Made by a program: the position numbers and the translations under genes
In this document: piece after piece, positions 43,685 through 52,806 of the stretch
How positions within the stretch are numbered: position 1 is the stretch's first letter
Layout: every line of letters begins with the position of its first letter
Notes under the pieces: model-generated
Seen by the model: only the letters and a program-made list of their open reading frames with translations
Told to the model about the DNA's origin: nothing
Database searches by the model: none
Source: CAYLMG01 sp964464635
GTDB lineage: Bacteria; Planctomycetota; Phycisphaerae; Sedimentisphaerales; Anaerobacaceae
DNA: 55,432 nucleotides
Direction: 5' to 3'
NCBI GenBank assembly: GCA_964464635.1
Contig: CAYXGT010000005.1
Coordinates: 1 to 55,432 of the forward strand

Positions 43685-45073
43685 TTACCATTTGCCGGTT
43701 TTCCTAACTTCTGCCTTCGGATGTTCCTTCAGGCAGGCCTCTGTCTTTTCTAATTCCGTATCAGGCAGTTCGTAGCGTTCGAGCTTGCCGGACATAAAAG
43801 CGTCGTAGCCGGTGAGGTCCATCAGGCCGTGACCGCTATAGTTGAATAGAATGACCTTTTCTTTGCCTTCTTCTTTGGCCTTTTTGGCTTCCTGAATTAC
43901 AGTAGCAATCGCGTGGCTTGTCTCAGGTGCACAAATGCCGCCTTCGGTCTGTGCCCATAGAAGGGCCGCCTCATAGCATTCGATTTGGTCCAGAGAGCGC
44001 GGTGTGAACAGGCCTTCATTGATACACTGACATACAAGCGGTGCCATACCGTGATAACGCAGGCCGCCCGCATGAATTGGCGGCGGTATGAAGGCATGAC
44101 CGAGCGTATGCATTGCCAATAGCGGCGTTGTGCAGGCCGTGTCGCCGAAATCATAGGCAAACGGAGCACGGGTCATCGTCGGGCAGGCCGTCGGCTCAAC
44201 GGGTATTATATCAATATTTGCACCGTTTATTTTGTCGGCAGTGAATGGAAATGCCAGTCCTGCGAAGTTGCTTCCGCCGCCGGCACAGCCTACTATGACG
44301 TCCGGAAGCTTCTCGCCGGCAGCTTTGAGCTGTTTTTTGGCCTCAAGGCCGATTATTGTCTGATGGAGAAGAACATGATTGAGAACACTGCCAAGAGAGT
44401 AACGTGTCTTACCGGTTTTATCCGTTACCGCCTCTTCAATTGCCTCGCTTATAGCTATTCCCAGGCTGCCCGGTGTATCAGGTATCTCTGCGAGCACTTT
44501 TCTTCCGGCGTTGGTCTCGTTACTCGGGCTTGCCACACAGTTGGCACCCCAGACCTGCATCATTATCTTGCGGAAGGGTTTCTGGTCGAAACTGATACGA
44601 ACCATATAAACTTTACACCCAAGACCGACTATTTTGCACGCAAAAGCAAGGGCGCTGCCCCATTGACCTGCACCGGTTTCAGTAGTGAGATTTTTCATTC
44701 CAAATTGCTTATTATACCAGGCCTGGGGAACTGCCGTATTTGGTTTATGACTGCCGGGCGGACTGTAACTTTCGTCCTTGTAGTAAATTTTTGCCGGTGT
44801 TTTTAAGTGTTTTTCAAGATAGACAGCCCTTTTCAGAGGTGCCGGCCGCCAGCGATACAGGATATTTAGTATCTCTTCGGGTATGTCCACCCAGCGATCC
44901 GGACAAACCTCCTGTTCAATAAGATTCATCGGAAAGACGGGCGCCAGCATATCCGGGGTAATCGGTTTGCCGTCCGGGCCAAGCGGCGGCAGAAGCGGTG
45001 TCGGCAAATCCGCTGCCAGATTGTACCACTGACGGGGTATATCTTTCTCTTTCAGCCAGATTTTCTGTTCCAT
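43685..45073 (-). CDS. trpB: TrpB-like pyridoxal-phosphate enzyme (TrpB2)
   Basis: This 462-residue enzyme belongs to the TrpB2 group of tryptophan synthase beta chains. The PLP lysine is K110 in SPPGSHKPNTA. ETGAGQWGSALA, GCAGGGSNFAGLAFPF (phosphate-binding Gly loop) and SGHGLMDLTGYD are present. TrpB2 enzymes are longer than TrpB1, carry an N-terminal extension, and often lack a strict TrpA partner; they make tryptophan from indole and serine or phosphoserine. No trpA lies nearby. A good promoter and GGAGAG Shine-Dalgarno precede it. Confidence 0.93.
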   Translation of the reverse strand: MEQKIWLKEKDIPRQWYNLAADLPTPLLPPLGPDGKPITPDMLAPVFPMNLIEQEVCPDRWVDIPEEILNILYRWRPAPLKRAVYLEKHLKTPAKIYYKDESYSPPGSHKPNTAVPQAWYNKQFGMKNLTTETGAGQWGSALAFACKIVGLGCKVYMVRISFDQKPFRKIMMQVWGANCVASPSNETNAGRKVLAEIPDTPGSLGIAISEAIEEAVTDKTGKTRYSLGSVLNHVLLHQTIIGLEAKKQLKAAGEKLPDVIVGCAGGGSNFAGLAFPFTADKINGANIDIIPVEPTACPTMTRAPFAYDFGDTACTTPLLAMHTLGHAFIPPPIHAGGLRYHGMAPLVCQCINEGLFTPRSLDQIECYEAALLWAQTEGGICAPETSHAIATVIQEAKKAKEEGKEKVILFNYSGHGLMDLTGYDAFMSGKLERYELPDTELEKTEACLKEHPKAEVRKTGKW

Positions 45074-45127
45074 TATCTACTCTCCAATTTAAATTAATTT
45101 GTTGTTTTTGTGAAAAATAAGGCTTGT

Positions 45128-45156
45128 GTTATAAGATATAAAAGCGAATTAGTCAA
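45128..45156 (-). promoter_or_regulatory. Promoter of trpB2
   Basis: On the minus strand TTGACT (45156-45151) and TATAAC (45133-45128) are separated by 17 bases. The start of transcription would be near 45121, about 48 bases before the ATG. It sits just after the stop of the GH36-like gene. Confidence 0.6.
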
Positions 45157-45163
45157 GTATTCT

Positions 45164-47338
45164 TTAATCCTGAAGGCATAGGACAAGCAATTTTGCCTGC
45201 TTTTTTTCAAAGTGGACTTCTATGCCAAGCACCTCGCCTTTTTCCTTGTCGATTCTATCACCTATATTTGCTGAAAGCCCTTCGCCGTAAACCTTATCAA
45301 CGTAAAAACCATCCGGCAGATGCAGCCAGTAAGTCTCTTTTGTTCCGGCTATACCTTTAAGTGTAAGAATCAGCTCGTTATCCTTCCAGCTTTGCCCGAT
45401 GACACTTACCGCATCCTGGCTTATATGCCGGGATGATGAAATAAGTTGCGGGTGGTTTTTCACCGTTCTAATCGCTATAACCTGGCAGAAGCCAAGTTCA
45501 AGGGGTTCGAATTGAATATCATTCTTAATACGCCCTAAAAACCGCTGTTTCCAGAAATCAAATGCGAGATATTCTCCTTCGCCAAGCCCGAAAGCCTCAA
45601 GCGGCACTTTGCTTTCTCTAAGTGTACTTACCGCGGTTCTATAGACCACACACCACCTGCCGGCTGCAGTTTCAATATGAAAAGCCCATAAAGACCCGAA
45701 AGGATGATTATCATTCATTGTAGCCGACCAGCCGGCCATATCCCGCGCCTGCTGCTCATTGGTGTCCTCGGCGCTGTACGGAGGGTCATTGAGTACGCCG
45801 AAGCCGTGGAACTTGGTCCAGGTAAAAGCAGTGTATTCGGTATCGAGCTGGCCTGTTTCGCCTGGAAACGTTGAAAGAGGCGGCAGGGTCCGCTGTATCA
45901 TATAAATCCGTTCGTCGTCGTATTTATCAATAGAATCTGAAAGCATTAAGGGCTGTCCGCTGAGAGAAGCAAGCGATATCACGGACCGCACCCATTCGAG
46001 TTCTGCACGCATACATATATGGTCAGGGTCGTTCTGCCAGAGAATGCGATGCGTATGCCACCATCTTGCAGATTCCATAATCTGCATACGCAATCCTGAC
46101 CACGTCGGCAGGGCGTCCATCGATATTCGGCAGGCATCGACAAGGCCGGCTCCTTCGGTCATAACGCCCCAGCTCAAAAGCCAGAATACGTCTTCTCCTA
46201 TGGCATCGCGTGCCGTTTGAAGATAGGCCCTGTATTTGGCCTCCGACTCCTCGTTTGTAATAATCCCGTCGGCGACAGCCTTGTGTAAGCCGTCAAAAAG
46301 CAGGTGTCTTGTAACATCGGTCTTAAAATACTTATAACCTAATTTTGCCAGCCCCTCATAAACACCCCTGACATGTTTTGCGAGCGTTTCAGGCGTGCAG
46401 TCTATCAGGTATCTTATCCAGTCGCCGAGAATCGGTTTACCTTTCCTGTCTTTGATTAGACAGTCGGACTGATATTTGGCGAACTCATCGTTGTATATGG
46501 ATACGCTTGTCCATATCCCCGGTGTCATATCGCTGTTTTTTATTGTTTCAACAATACCTTTATGTCCATCGGGGAATTTTTGCTCATCTATATCGAGCCA
46601 GGCCTTTGGAATCGGCTCTTTCGGCTCAGCCGGCAGGGGCATCTTCTGAAAACCGTCGTCGAGCTGAATATATTCCATTCCATAAGGCTTAAAATACTTT
46701 GAACAGAACTTGGCTGTTTCTGTAAGCTTGTCCTGTGAGACATTTCTGCGATAAGCTTCCCAGGAGCACCATCCGCAGATAGGCTTCAGCTCGGGCCTTC
46801 GCGCCCAGGGCTGATGATATTTGAAACCAAAATGCTCACGATAGAAGTGCGGCTTGAAATTCAAAAACCAGGCTGACGGTCCAAGCTCAACCTGCAGCTT
46901 TGCAAGAAGATTACCATTCTCATCCTGCCGGAACTGCTCTGTTTTCCATTGCCACTTTCTGCCGTGCCAACTGAGAAAACAGTCGTTATCAATACTGTAA
47001 ATGCCGTTCACACCGTGCAGCAGAATTCTGCCGACGCTACCCATTATCGCCTGCTCACTGCCCGCACGTCTCGGCCGCATATTGATTGTATCCTTACCGA
47101 AGCATATTGTAACGTTGGCTGTTACCGTCTCAGGCATTATCACGTATATCTGCTGAACGAGTGGTATGCTGTTGAGAGTACCGTCAGAGTCACGGCGGTA
47201 GGATATCTCGCACGTGCCCGGTATTTTCATCGTTATGATAGGCAGCTTGCCGTAAGTATAGGTTAATATCCTGTTTTTCTCGTCCCAGTGGTCCTCTGCC
47301 TGGATGTGAGGCGGTACTTTTCCATTTAATACTTTCAT
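45164..47338 (-). CDS. GH36-like alpha-galactosidase / raffinose-synthase-like hydrolase
   Basis: This 724-residue protein has a beta-rich N-terminal domain (about 1-185), then a clan GH-D TIM barrel starting at PICGWCSWEAYRRNVSQD. MEYIQLDDGFQ and TPGIWTSVSIY are barrel-strand motifs. The candidate nucleophile is Asp341 in KYFKTDVTRH, and the candidate acid/base Asp is in CRISMDALPTW. A C-terminal beta-sandwich (about 590-724) ends the protein. It lacks a signal peptide, so it probably acts in the cytoplasm on alpha-galactosides or related glycans. The specificity is uncertain, as many GH36 relatives in planctomycetes are uncharacterised. It ends the alaS/recA cluster. Confidence 0.82.
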   Translation of the reverse strand: MKVLNGKVPPHIQAEDHWDEKNRILTYTYGKLPIITMKIPGTCEISYRRDSDGTLNSIPLVQQIYVIMPETVTANVTICFGKDTINMRPRRAGSEQAIMGSVGRILLHGVNGIYSIDNDCFLSWHGRKWQWKTEQFRQDENGNLLAKLQVELGPSAWFLNFKPHFYREHFGFKYHQPWARRPELKPICGWCSWEAYRRNVSQDKLTETAKFCSKYFKPYGMEYIQLDDGFQKMPLPAEPKEPIPKAWLDIDEQKFPDGHKGIVETIKNSDMTPGIWTSVSIYNDEFAKYQSDCLIKDRKGKPILGDWIRYLIDCTPETLAKHVRGVYEGLAKLGYKYFKTDVTRHLLFDGLHKAVADGIITNEESEAKYRAYLQTARDAIGEDVFWLLSWGVMTEGAGLVDACRISMDALPTWSGLRMQIMESARWWHTHRILWQNDPDHICMRAELEWVRSVISLASLSGQPLMLSDSIDKYDDERIYMIQRTLPPLSTFPGETGQLDTEYTAFTWTKFHGFGVLNDPPYSAEDTNEQQARDMAGWSATMNDNHPFGSLWAFHIETAAGRWCVVYRTAVSTLRESKVPLEAFGLGEGEYLAFDFWKQRFLGRIKNDIQFEPLELGFCQVIAIRTVKNHPQLISSSRHISQDAVSVIGQSWKDNELILTLKGIAGTKETYWLHLPDGFYVDKVYGEGLSANIGDRIDKEKGEVLGIEVHFEKKQAKLLVLCLQD

Positions 47339-47396
47339 AATCCTCTACCTTGCGGTAAAGTTTCGAATACGAAATTAAGATTGGTGACTTAAACGT

Positions 47397-50120
47397 TTAA
47401 GAAGTATTGGCAAGCTGTTTTTTTATAATCTCAGCAGCCTTTTCAAGAGCCTCATCGATTTTGTCGGGTCTTTTTCCGCCGGCCTGTGCCATATGTGCTC
47501 TGCCGCCGCCGCCACCGTCCACTATGAGGGCGATTTGCCTGATTATCTCCTCAGAACTGAGACCTTTTTCTATTAGGTCATCTGTCACGCCGGCAAGCAG
47601 CATAACTTTGTCATCTTGCTCAAAGCCGAATACTACGACAGCGGATTTCGCCTTCTTTTTGACCATATCTATAGCTGAACGTCCCTGTTCTATAGAACTG
47701 GTTGACAGTCTGCCGACAACTACAGCAGCCTTGCCTATTCTTTCAGCCTTATCAAGCAGTCCCCTTGCCTCTGCCGAAACGTCACTTCCTTTCAGCTTTG
47801 AAGCGTTTTTGAGCTGTTTGGTAAGTTTCTTGTTCTCTTTAATTATCTGCTCGACCCTCTCAATTAGGTTTTCAGCCGGTACTTTCAGTGCTGCCGAGAG
47901 CTCATCTACCGTTTTGCTGGCCTTTTCGAGGTAAGAATTGAGTCCCAAACCTGTAAGGGCGGTTATCCTCCGCACGCCGGCTGCAATACTTTCCTCTTTT
48001 ATTATCTTAAAGCCGCCGATAATGCCCAGCCTGTCCACATGTGTCCCGCCGCAAAACTCTTTGCTGAATGCCTTTGCAACGTCTTTTTGTCCGTCTTGGC
48101 CTATAGCAATAACGCGAACCTGTTCGCCGTATTTTTCGCCGAATAGTGCCATTGCTCCGAGCTTGCGGGCCTGCTCTATGCCCATTTCAACAGAGCTTAC
48201 CGGCTCATCGGAGTCAATTTTTTCCCGCACGAGCCTCTCAACCTCTTTTATCTGTTCAGCCATAAGTGCCGCAGGACAGGTAAAATCGAATCTCAGATAA
48301 TCAGGCCCGACAAGGCTTCCATGCTGGGACACGGATTTACCCACAACCTGCTGAAGCGCCCACTGCAGCAGATGCGTAGCGGTATGATTTTTCTTTACGG
48401 CATTTCTATCCCTGCTGACGATTGCGTTAACATTATCACCAGCGGTAAAAACTCCATCTGCCATCTTTCCCTGGTGAATTACACAATTTGCAACTTTCGT
48501 TGTTGCTTCAACAATAAATTTGCCTTTATTCGATTCTATCCTGCCGCAGTCGCCGACCTGTCCGCCAGCTTCAGCGTAAAAACAGGTCTTATCGAGCACT
48601 ATCCCTATCTCAGTATCCTTTTCTATCTTTCCTTCTTTCTTAAATCCATCGGCGTCAATGAATCCGACTATTATTGACTCGCATCTGTCCGTGTGGTATT
48701 TGTGCAAATCTTCGGTAACGGGCAACTGGCTGTCGGCGATTGTTATCGTAAGGCCGGCGCCTTTCTGAGCTGCCCGTGCACGCTGCCGCTGGCCCTCCAT
48801 GAGCTGCTCAAATTCGGCCGTATCAACCTTAAGATTTCGCTCAGCCGCCATAAGCTGTGTCAAATCAAGCGGAAAACCATACGTATCATAAAGCGCAAAT
48901 GCGTCTTCACCGTTGATTGTTTTATTTTTTGTTTTCTCCGCATGCCCGGCAGCAGTATTGAAAATTTCGATTCCCCTGTCGAGCGTCCTGCCGAAACTCT
49001 CCTCCTCGGCTTTGATTACCGTAGATACAAATTCTGCTCTTTGCCCTATTTCACCGAATGCATTTCCCAGACAGTCAGCAACGACGGGCACAAGCCGGTA
49101 TATAAACGGCTCATGCATCCCTAATTCTCTGCCGAACCTCGAAGCCCGCCTGAGTATCCTGCGAACACAATAACCCCTGCTCTCGTTTGAAGGCATAGCT
49201 CCGTCGGTTATGGCGAAGACAAGGGCCCGAATATGGTCTGAAATGACCCTGAAAGCGGTGTCGGTTTTATTATGCAGCTCGAAATTGTACTTATGTCCCG
49301 TTATATCAGCAATACTGTTAATAATTGGCATAAACAAGTCGGTATCGTAGTTGCTCTTTTTATTCTGCAGAACAGCCGCAATCCTTTCAAGGCCCGCACC
49401 TGTATCTATATACCTTGCGTTTAACGCTGATAATTTGCCCTCTTCGTTTCGGTTATACTGAATAAAGACAAGGTTCCACAGCTCGATAAACCTGCTGCAG
49501 CCATTGTTAATGCCGCACTTATGGCCGGGAACAGATTTTTTGTCGCACATATCCTCACCGAGGTCGATATGTATCTCGCTGCAGGGCCCGCAGGGGCCGG
49601 TAGCACCCATCTCCCAGAAGTTATCTTTTCTGCCGCAAAACAGTATTTTCTCAGCCGGCAGCGGGGTAAGTTTTGTCCAGAGTTTCGCCGCCTCCTCATC
49701 TCTCGGCAGGTTGTTTGATTCGTCGCCCTCGAAAACCGTCGCCCACAGTAGTTCCGGCTGAATCCCCCAGACCTTTGTTAGAAGCTCCCATGCCCACTCG
49801 ATGGCCTCAGCCTTGAAATAGTCATCGAATGACCAGTTGCCGAGCATCTCAAAGAATGTATGGTGATAGCTGTCCCTGCCGACCTCTTCCAGGTCATTGT
49901 GCTTACCGCTGACGCGAAGGCATTTCTGCGTATTGGCAACTCTGCTGTATTGTGGTGAGACCAGTCCCAAAAAGATGTCCTTGAATTGGTTCATACCCGC
50001 ATTGGCAAAAAGCAGACTGTCGTCGCCAATCGGCACTATAGGCGAGCTGGGCACGAAAGTATGGCCTTTTTGCTTAAAAAAATCTATGAATCCGTCTCTT
50101 ATCTGAATCGAAGTTATCAT
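47397..50120 (-). CDS. alaS: Alanyl-tRNA synthetase
   Basis: This is full-length AlaRS (907 residues). It opens with RDGFIDFFKQKGHT and the class II aminoacylation core (SSPIVPIGDDSLLFANAGMN, ATGPCGPCSEIH). The editing domain has the zinc-type HTATH (H579, H583) and CGGTH (C690, H694) motifs. The C-Ala region ends in GGGGGRAHMAQAGGKRPD. It charges tRNA-Ala and clears mischarged Ser or Gly. It starts 12 bases after the recA stop, a conserved recA-alaS arrangement in several bacteria. Confidence 0.97.
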   Translation of the reverse strand: MITSIQIRDGFIDFFKQKGHTFVPSSPIVPIGDDSLLFANAGMNQFKDIFLGLVSPQYSRVANTQKCLRVSGKHNDLEEVGRDSYHHTFFEMLGNWSFDDYFKAEAIEWAWELLTKVWGIQPELLWATVFEGDESNNLPRDEEAAKLWTKLTPLPAEKILFCGRKDNFWEMGATGPCGPCSEIHIDLGEDMCDKKSVPGHKCGINNGCSRFIELWNLVFIQYNRNEEGKLSALNARYIDTGAGLERIAAVLQNKKSNYDTDLFMPIINSIADITGHKYNFELHNKTDTAFRVISDHIRALVFAITDGAMPSNESRGYCVRRILRRASRFGRELGMHEPFIYRLVPVVADCLGNAFGEIGQRAEFVSTVIKAEEESFGRTLDRGIEIFNTAAGHAEKTKNKTINGEDAFALYDTYGFPLDLTQLMAAERNLKVDTAEFEQLMEGQRQRARAAQKGAGLTITIADSQLPVTEDLHKYHTDRCESIIVGFIDADGFKKEGKIEKDTEIGIVLDKTCFYAEAGGQVGDCGRIESNKGKFIVEATTKVANCVIHQGKMADGVFTAGDNVNAIVSRDRNAVKKNHTATHLLQWALQQVVGKSVSQHGSLVGPDYLRFDFTCPAALMAEQIKEVERLVREKIDSDEPVSSVEMGIEQARKLGAMALFGEKYGEQVRVIAIGQDGQKDVAKAFSKEFCGGTHVDRLGIIGGFKIIKEESIAAGVRRITALTGLGLNSYLEKASKTVDELSAALKVPAENLIERVEQIIKENKKLTKQLKNASKLKGSDVSAEARGLLDKAERIGKAAVVVGRLSTSSIEQGRSAIDMVKKKAKSAVVVFGFEQDDKVMLLAGVTDDLIEKGLSSEEIIRQIALIVDGGGGGRAHMAQAGGKRPDKIDEALEKAAEIIKKQLANTS

Positions 50121-50132
50121 CTTATACCTGCT

Positions 50133-51161
50133 CTATGCCTTAATTATGCCTTTGGCAGCCAGTATTTTATTTTTTATCTCGCTGCAGAGGTCGGGATTTT
50201 CTTTCAAATAGCCTTTGGCATTTTCTCTGCCCTGGCCGAGTCTGACATCGCCATAGTTGAACCAGGCACCGCTTTTTTCTATAACACCGCAGCTGCTGCC
50301 AAGGTCGATTAAATCGCCTTCGTAGCTTATTCCGCTGTCGAACATAATATCGAATTCAGCGTCGCGGAAGGGCGGCGCAATCTTATTTTTCACAACGCGC
50401 GTCCTGACTCTGTTGCCTGTGGTGCTCATAGCGTCCTTTATACTGCCAATCCTTCTTATATCCAGCCGAACCGAGCTGTAGAACTTCAATGCCCTGCCGC
50501 CGGTTGTAGTCTCAGGATTGCCGAACATCACCCCTATCTTCATACGTATCTGGTTGATAAAGATAAGGCAGGTCTTGCTTTTGCTGATAATGCCGGTAAG
50601 TTTCCTCATCGCCTGGCTCATAAGCCTTGCCTGCAGGCCGACGTGGCTTGCGCCCATCTCACCCTCGAGCTCTGCCTTCGGCGTAAGTGCTGCCACCGAA
50701 TCAATCACAATAACATCCACCGAGTTGGATCTGATTAGCATCTCTGTGATATCGAGTGCCTGCTCGCCGGTATCGGGCTGGCTGACGAGCAGACTGTTTA
50801 CATCCACGCCAAGTCTCTTTGCCCACGTCGTATCGAGTGCGTGCTCGGCATCGATGAATGCCGCAACGCCTCCGCTTTTCTGGGCGTTGGCTATAATATG
50901 AAGTGCCAGCGTTGTCTTACCCGACGATTCGGGCCCGAACAGCTCTGTAACCCTGCCGCGGGGCACGCCGTTGCCGCCGAGAGCTATATCCAGCGATAAT
51001 GAGCCCGTGCCGATACCCTCGATACGGGCGTATTTGTGCTCATCCATCTGCATTATAGCTCCCTGGCCGTACTGCTTTTCTATCTGTGCTATCACCCGCT
51101 GAAGAGCCGATTCTTTACTGTCTATCTGACCTTCCTTTTGTAACTTTTTTGTCTTAGCCAT
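50133..51161 (-). CDS. recA: Recombinase A
   Basis: This is RecA (342 residues), the strand-exchange and SOS coprotease ATPase. Walker A GPESSGKTT is at residues 76-84, Walker B lies in SVDVIVIDSVAAL, and the DNA-binding loop 2 region is in GVMFGNPETTTGGRALKFY. The short C-terminal tail lacks the long acidic run of the E. coli protein. CAGGAG precedes the ATG. I looked for CTGT-N8-ACAG and GAAC-N4-GTTC boxes in the 121-base upstream gap and found none, so LexA control by those known boxes is not supported. Confidence 0.98.
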   Translation of the reverse strand: MAKTKKLQKEGQIDSKESALQRVIAQIEKQYGQGAIMQMDEHKYARIEGIGTGSLSLDIALGGNGVPRGRVTELFGPESSGKTTLALHIIANAQKSGGVAAFIDAEHALDTTWAKRLGVDVNSLLVSQPDTGEQALDITEMLIRSNSVDVIVIDSVAALTPKAELEGEMGASHVGLQARLMSQAMRKLTGIISKSKTCLIFINQIRMKIGVMFGNPETTTGGRALKFYSSVRLDIRRIGSIKDAMSTTGNRVRTRVVKNKIAPPFRDAEFDIMFDSGISYEGDLIDLGSSCGVIEKSGAWFNYGDVRLGQGRENAKGYLKENPDLCSEIKNKILAAKGIIKA

Positions 51162-51282
51162 ATTTGTCTTTCTCCTGCCCGCTTTTTCGCGTCTTTCCGT
51201 AAACGTAAACTATAACTTTATTAACACACTATTTTATTGCATGCTTACAGGTATGAAAATATATTATTGTTTTCAGTTTCTT

Positions 51283-51852
51283 TCAACCGTTAAGTTTATA
51301 TCTGCCTAAAACTATATATTCCGGGCCTGTCGGTTTCAACTGGCTTTGATACACCGTTACCGAGTCAATAAATGTCGTGCCCGCCTTAAAGTTCTCGTAA
51401 TTTTTTGCTGTTAGTCCGAGCTGCATACCTGCTCTTGCATTTTTTATTCTGCACAAGGTCAGGTGTCCTGCAAATCTTCGCCTCTCTTTTGGAAAGCCGG
51501 CCTCTGCCAGGCCCTGCTCTATATCTTCCGCGAGCTTAAGTAAGCTGTCACCGCCTGCACCCGTTCCAATCCATAAAACCCGTGCACTTTTTCCGCCGAA
51601 ACTGCCCACGCCCTCTATATCAAGCTCGAAACTTTTATGCCTGCCTGAAGCTTCTTCTGCTGTTTTGCAAACCTCTACTACTCCTCTGTCATCAGTTTCA
51701 CCCAGGAATTTTAATGTAAGGTGCATCGCTTCGCCCCTGACCCAGCTTGCATCTTTTTTTTCCACAGACGACTGCCGGCGTATTCTTTCCTGCAGCTCAG
51801 TCACCACAGCCTTGGTTTGCTTATCAATATCCACAGCAATAAAAACCCGCAT
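51283..51852 (-). CDS. thpR: RNA 2',3'-cyclic phosphodiesterase (2H family)
   Basis: This 189-residue 2H phosphoesterase (LigT/ThpR) has both catalytic HxT motifs: HLTLKFLGE near residue 46 and HLTLCRIK near 122. The family opens 2',3'-cyclic phosphates at RNA ends and also acts on ligated tRNA halves in vitro. I chose the ATG at 51852 because GGTGGA precedes it and the family starts MRVFIAVDID; a TTG at 51870 would add six residues. It lies 37 bases after the PfkB-family gene and upstream of recA. Confidence 0.93.
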   Translation of the reverse strand: MRVFIAVDIDKQTKAVVTELQERIRRQSSVEKKDASWVRGEAMHLTLKFLGETDDRGVVEVCKTAEEASGRHKSFELDIEGVGSFGGKSARVLWIGTGAGGDSLLKLAEDIEQGLAEAGFPKERRRFAGHLTLCRIKNARAGMQLGLTAKNYENFKAGTTFIDSVTVYQSQLKPTGPEYIVLGRYKLNG

Positions 51853-51889
51853 ACGGATTCCACCCTTCAAATAAAAAAACTGCAGGGTT

Positions 51890-52795
51890 CTAAAATGCCA
51901 CGAGCTCTTTAAGCTCGTTGAATCTTTTTTCTATATCCTGCCGCGTAATGGAATTTATCCCGCTGACAGAGAAATCCGATATTGTAAAAGATGCTGCAAC
52001 CGTCCCGTACACAACCGCCTCTTTTAGTGATGCAAAATCGGTCTTGCCGACCTCAGCCAGTCTTCCCATCATCGCGCCGGCGAAGCTGTCTCCTGCACCC
52101 GTTGGGTCCTTGACGTCTGAAGCTGCAAACGCCGGCAGAGCGAATTTCTGCCCGCTCGCATTACTCATCAGCGAGCCTGATTCGCCTTTTTTGATAATTA
52201 CAATTCTCGGCCCCATCTGCAAAATCGCATTACCGGCTCTTATCAGATTGCCTTCACCGGCGAGCTCTCTGGCCTCTTCTGCGTTTATTACCAAACAGTT
52301 GATTCTTTGCAGCAGCCGTTTCAAATCGTCTGCCCTGCCGCTTATCCAGCAGCTCATAGTATCTGCTGCCACAAAGGCCGGCCTTTCAAGCTGCTCGAGA
52401 AGCTCAATCTGCAGGGCCGGTGCCGTGTTCGCGAGAAAAACGAATTTACTGTCCCTGAACTCCTCGGGAACCTTAGGCGGTGCCTCAGCCAATACGTTTA
52501 ATTCGATATTATCAGTTATCGCCTCGCTCATCGTATCGTAATATGACCCCTTCCAGCGAAACGTCCTGCTCAGCTCTCGTCTCTCTATTCCCTGAAGGTC
52601 AATTTGTTTGCCGGAAAAAACCTCAGCCAGATTAAAGGGACAATCTGAGCCTATGACACCGACCAGCCTGACCGGGCTAAAGTAGCTCGCCGCCAGGCTG
52701 AAGTAAATCGCCGAGCCGCCAAGACAATTTTCACTCACGCCGTAAGGCGTCGTTACCGTATCTATTCCTATCGAGCCTGTAACCAAAAGTGACAT
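51890..52795 (-). CDS. PfkB family carbohydrate kinase
   Basis: This 301-residue ribokinase-like sugar or nucleoside kinase opens with LLVTGSIGIDTV, then LGGSAIYFSLAAS. The ATP/anion-hole signature DPTGAGDSFAGAMMG contains the catalytic Asp. NAEEARELAGEGNL and VIIKKGESGSLM are typical PfkB features. The lid region (FRWKGSYYDTMSE) does not identify the substrate; sugar, adenosine-like or other possibilities remain. GGAGG precedes the ATG. It follows gltX by 11 bases, so it is in that operon. Confidence 0.9.
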   Translation of the reverse strand: MSLLVTGSIGIDTVTTPYGVSENCLGGSAIYFSLAASYFSPVRLVGVIGSDCPFNLAEVFSGKQIDLQGIERRELSRTFRWKGSYYDTMSEAITDNIELNVLAEAPPKVPEEFRDSKFVFLANTAPALQIELLEQLERPAFVAADTMSCWISGRADDLKRLLQRINCLVINAEEARELAGEGNLIRAGNAILQMGPRIVIIKKGESGSLMSNASGQKFALPAFAASDVKDPTGAGDSFAGAMMGRLAEVGKTDFASLKEAVVYGTVAASFTISDFSVSGINSITRQDIEKRFNELKELVAF

Positions 52796-52806
52796 TTGTT
52801 GCCTCC

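Noticed and set aside
51162..51282. LexA/SOS box upstream of recA
   Set aside because: Neither CTGT-N8-ACAG nor GAAC-N4-GTTC is present. Nearby CTGT and GCATGC sequences do not form a box.
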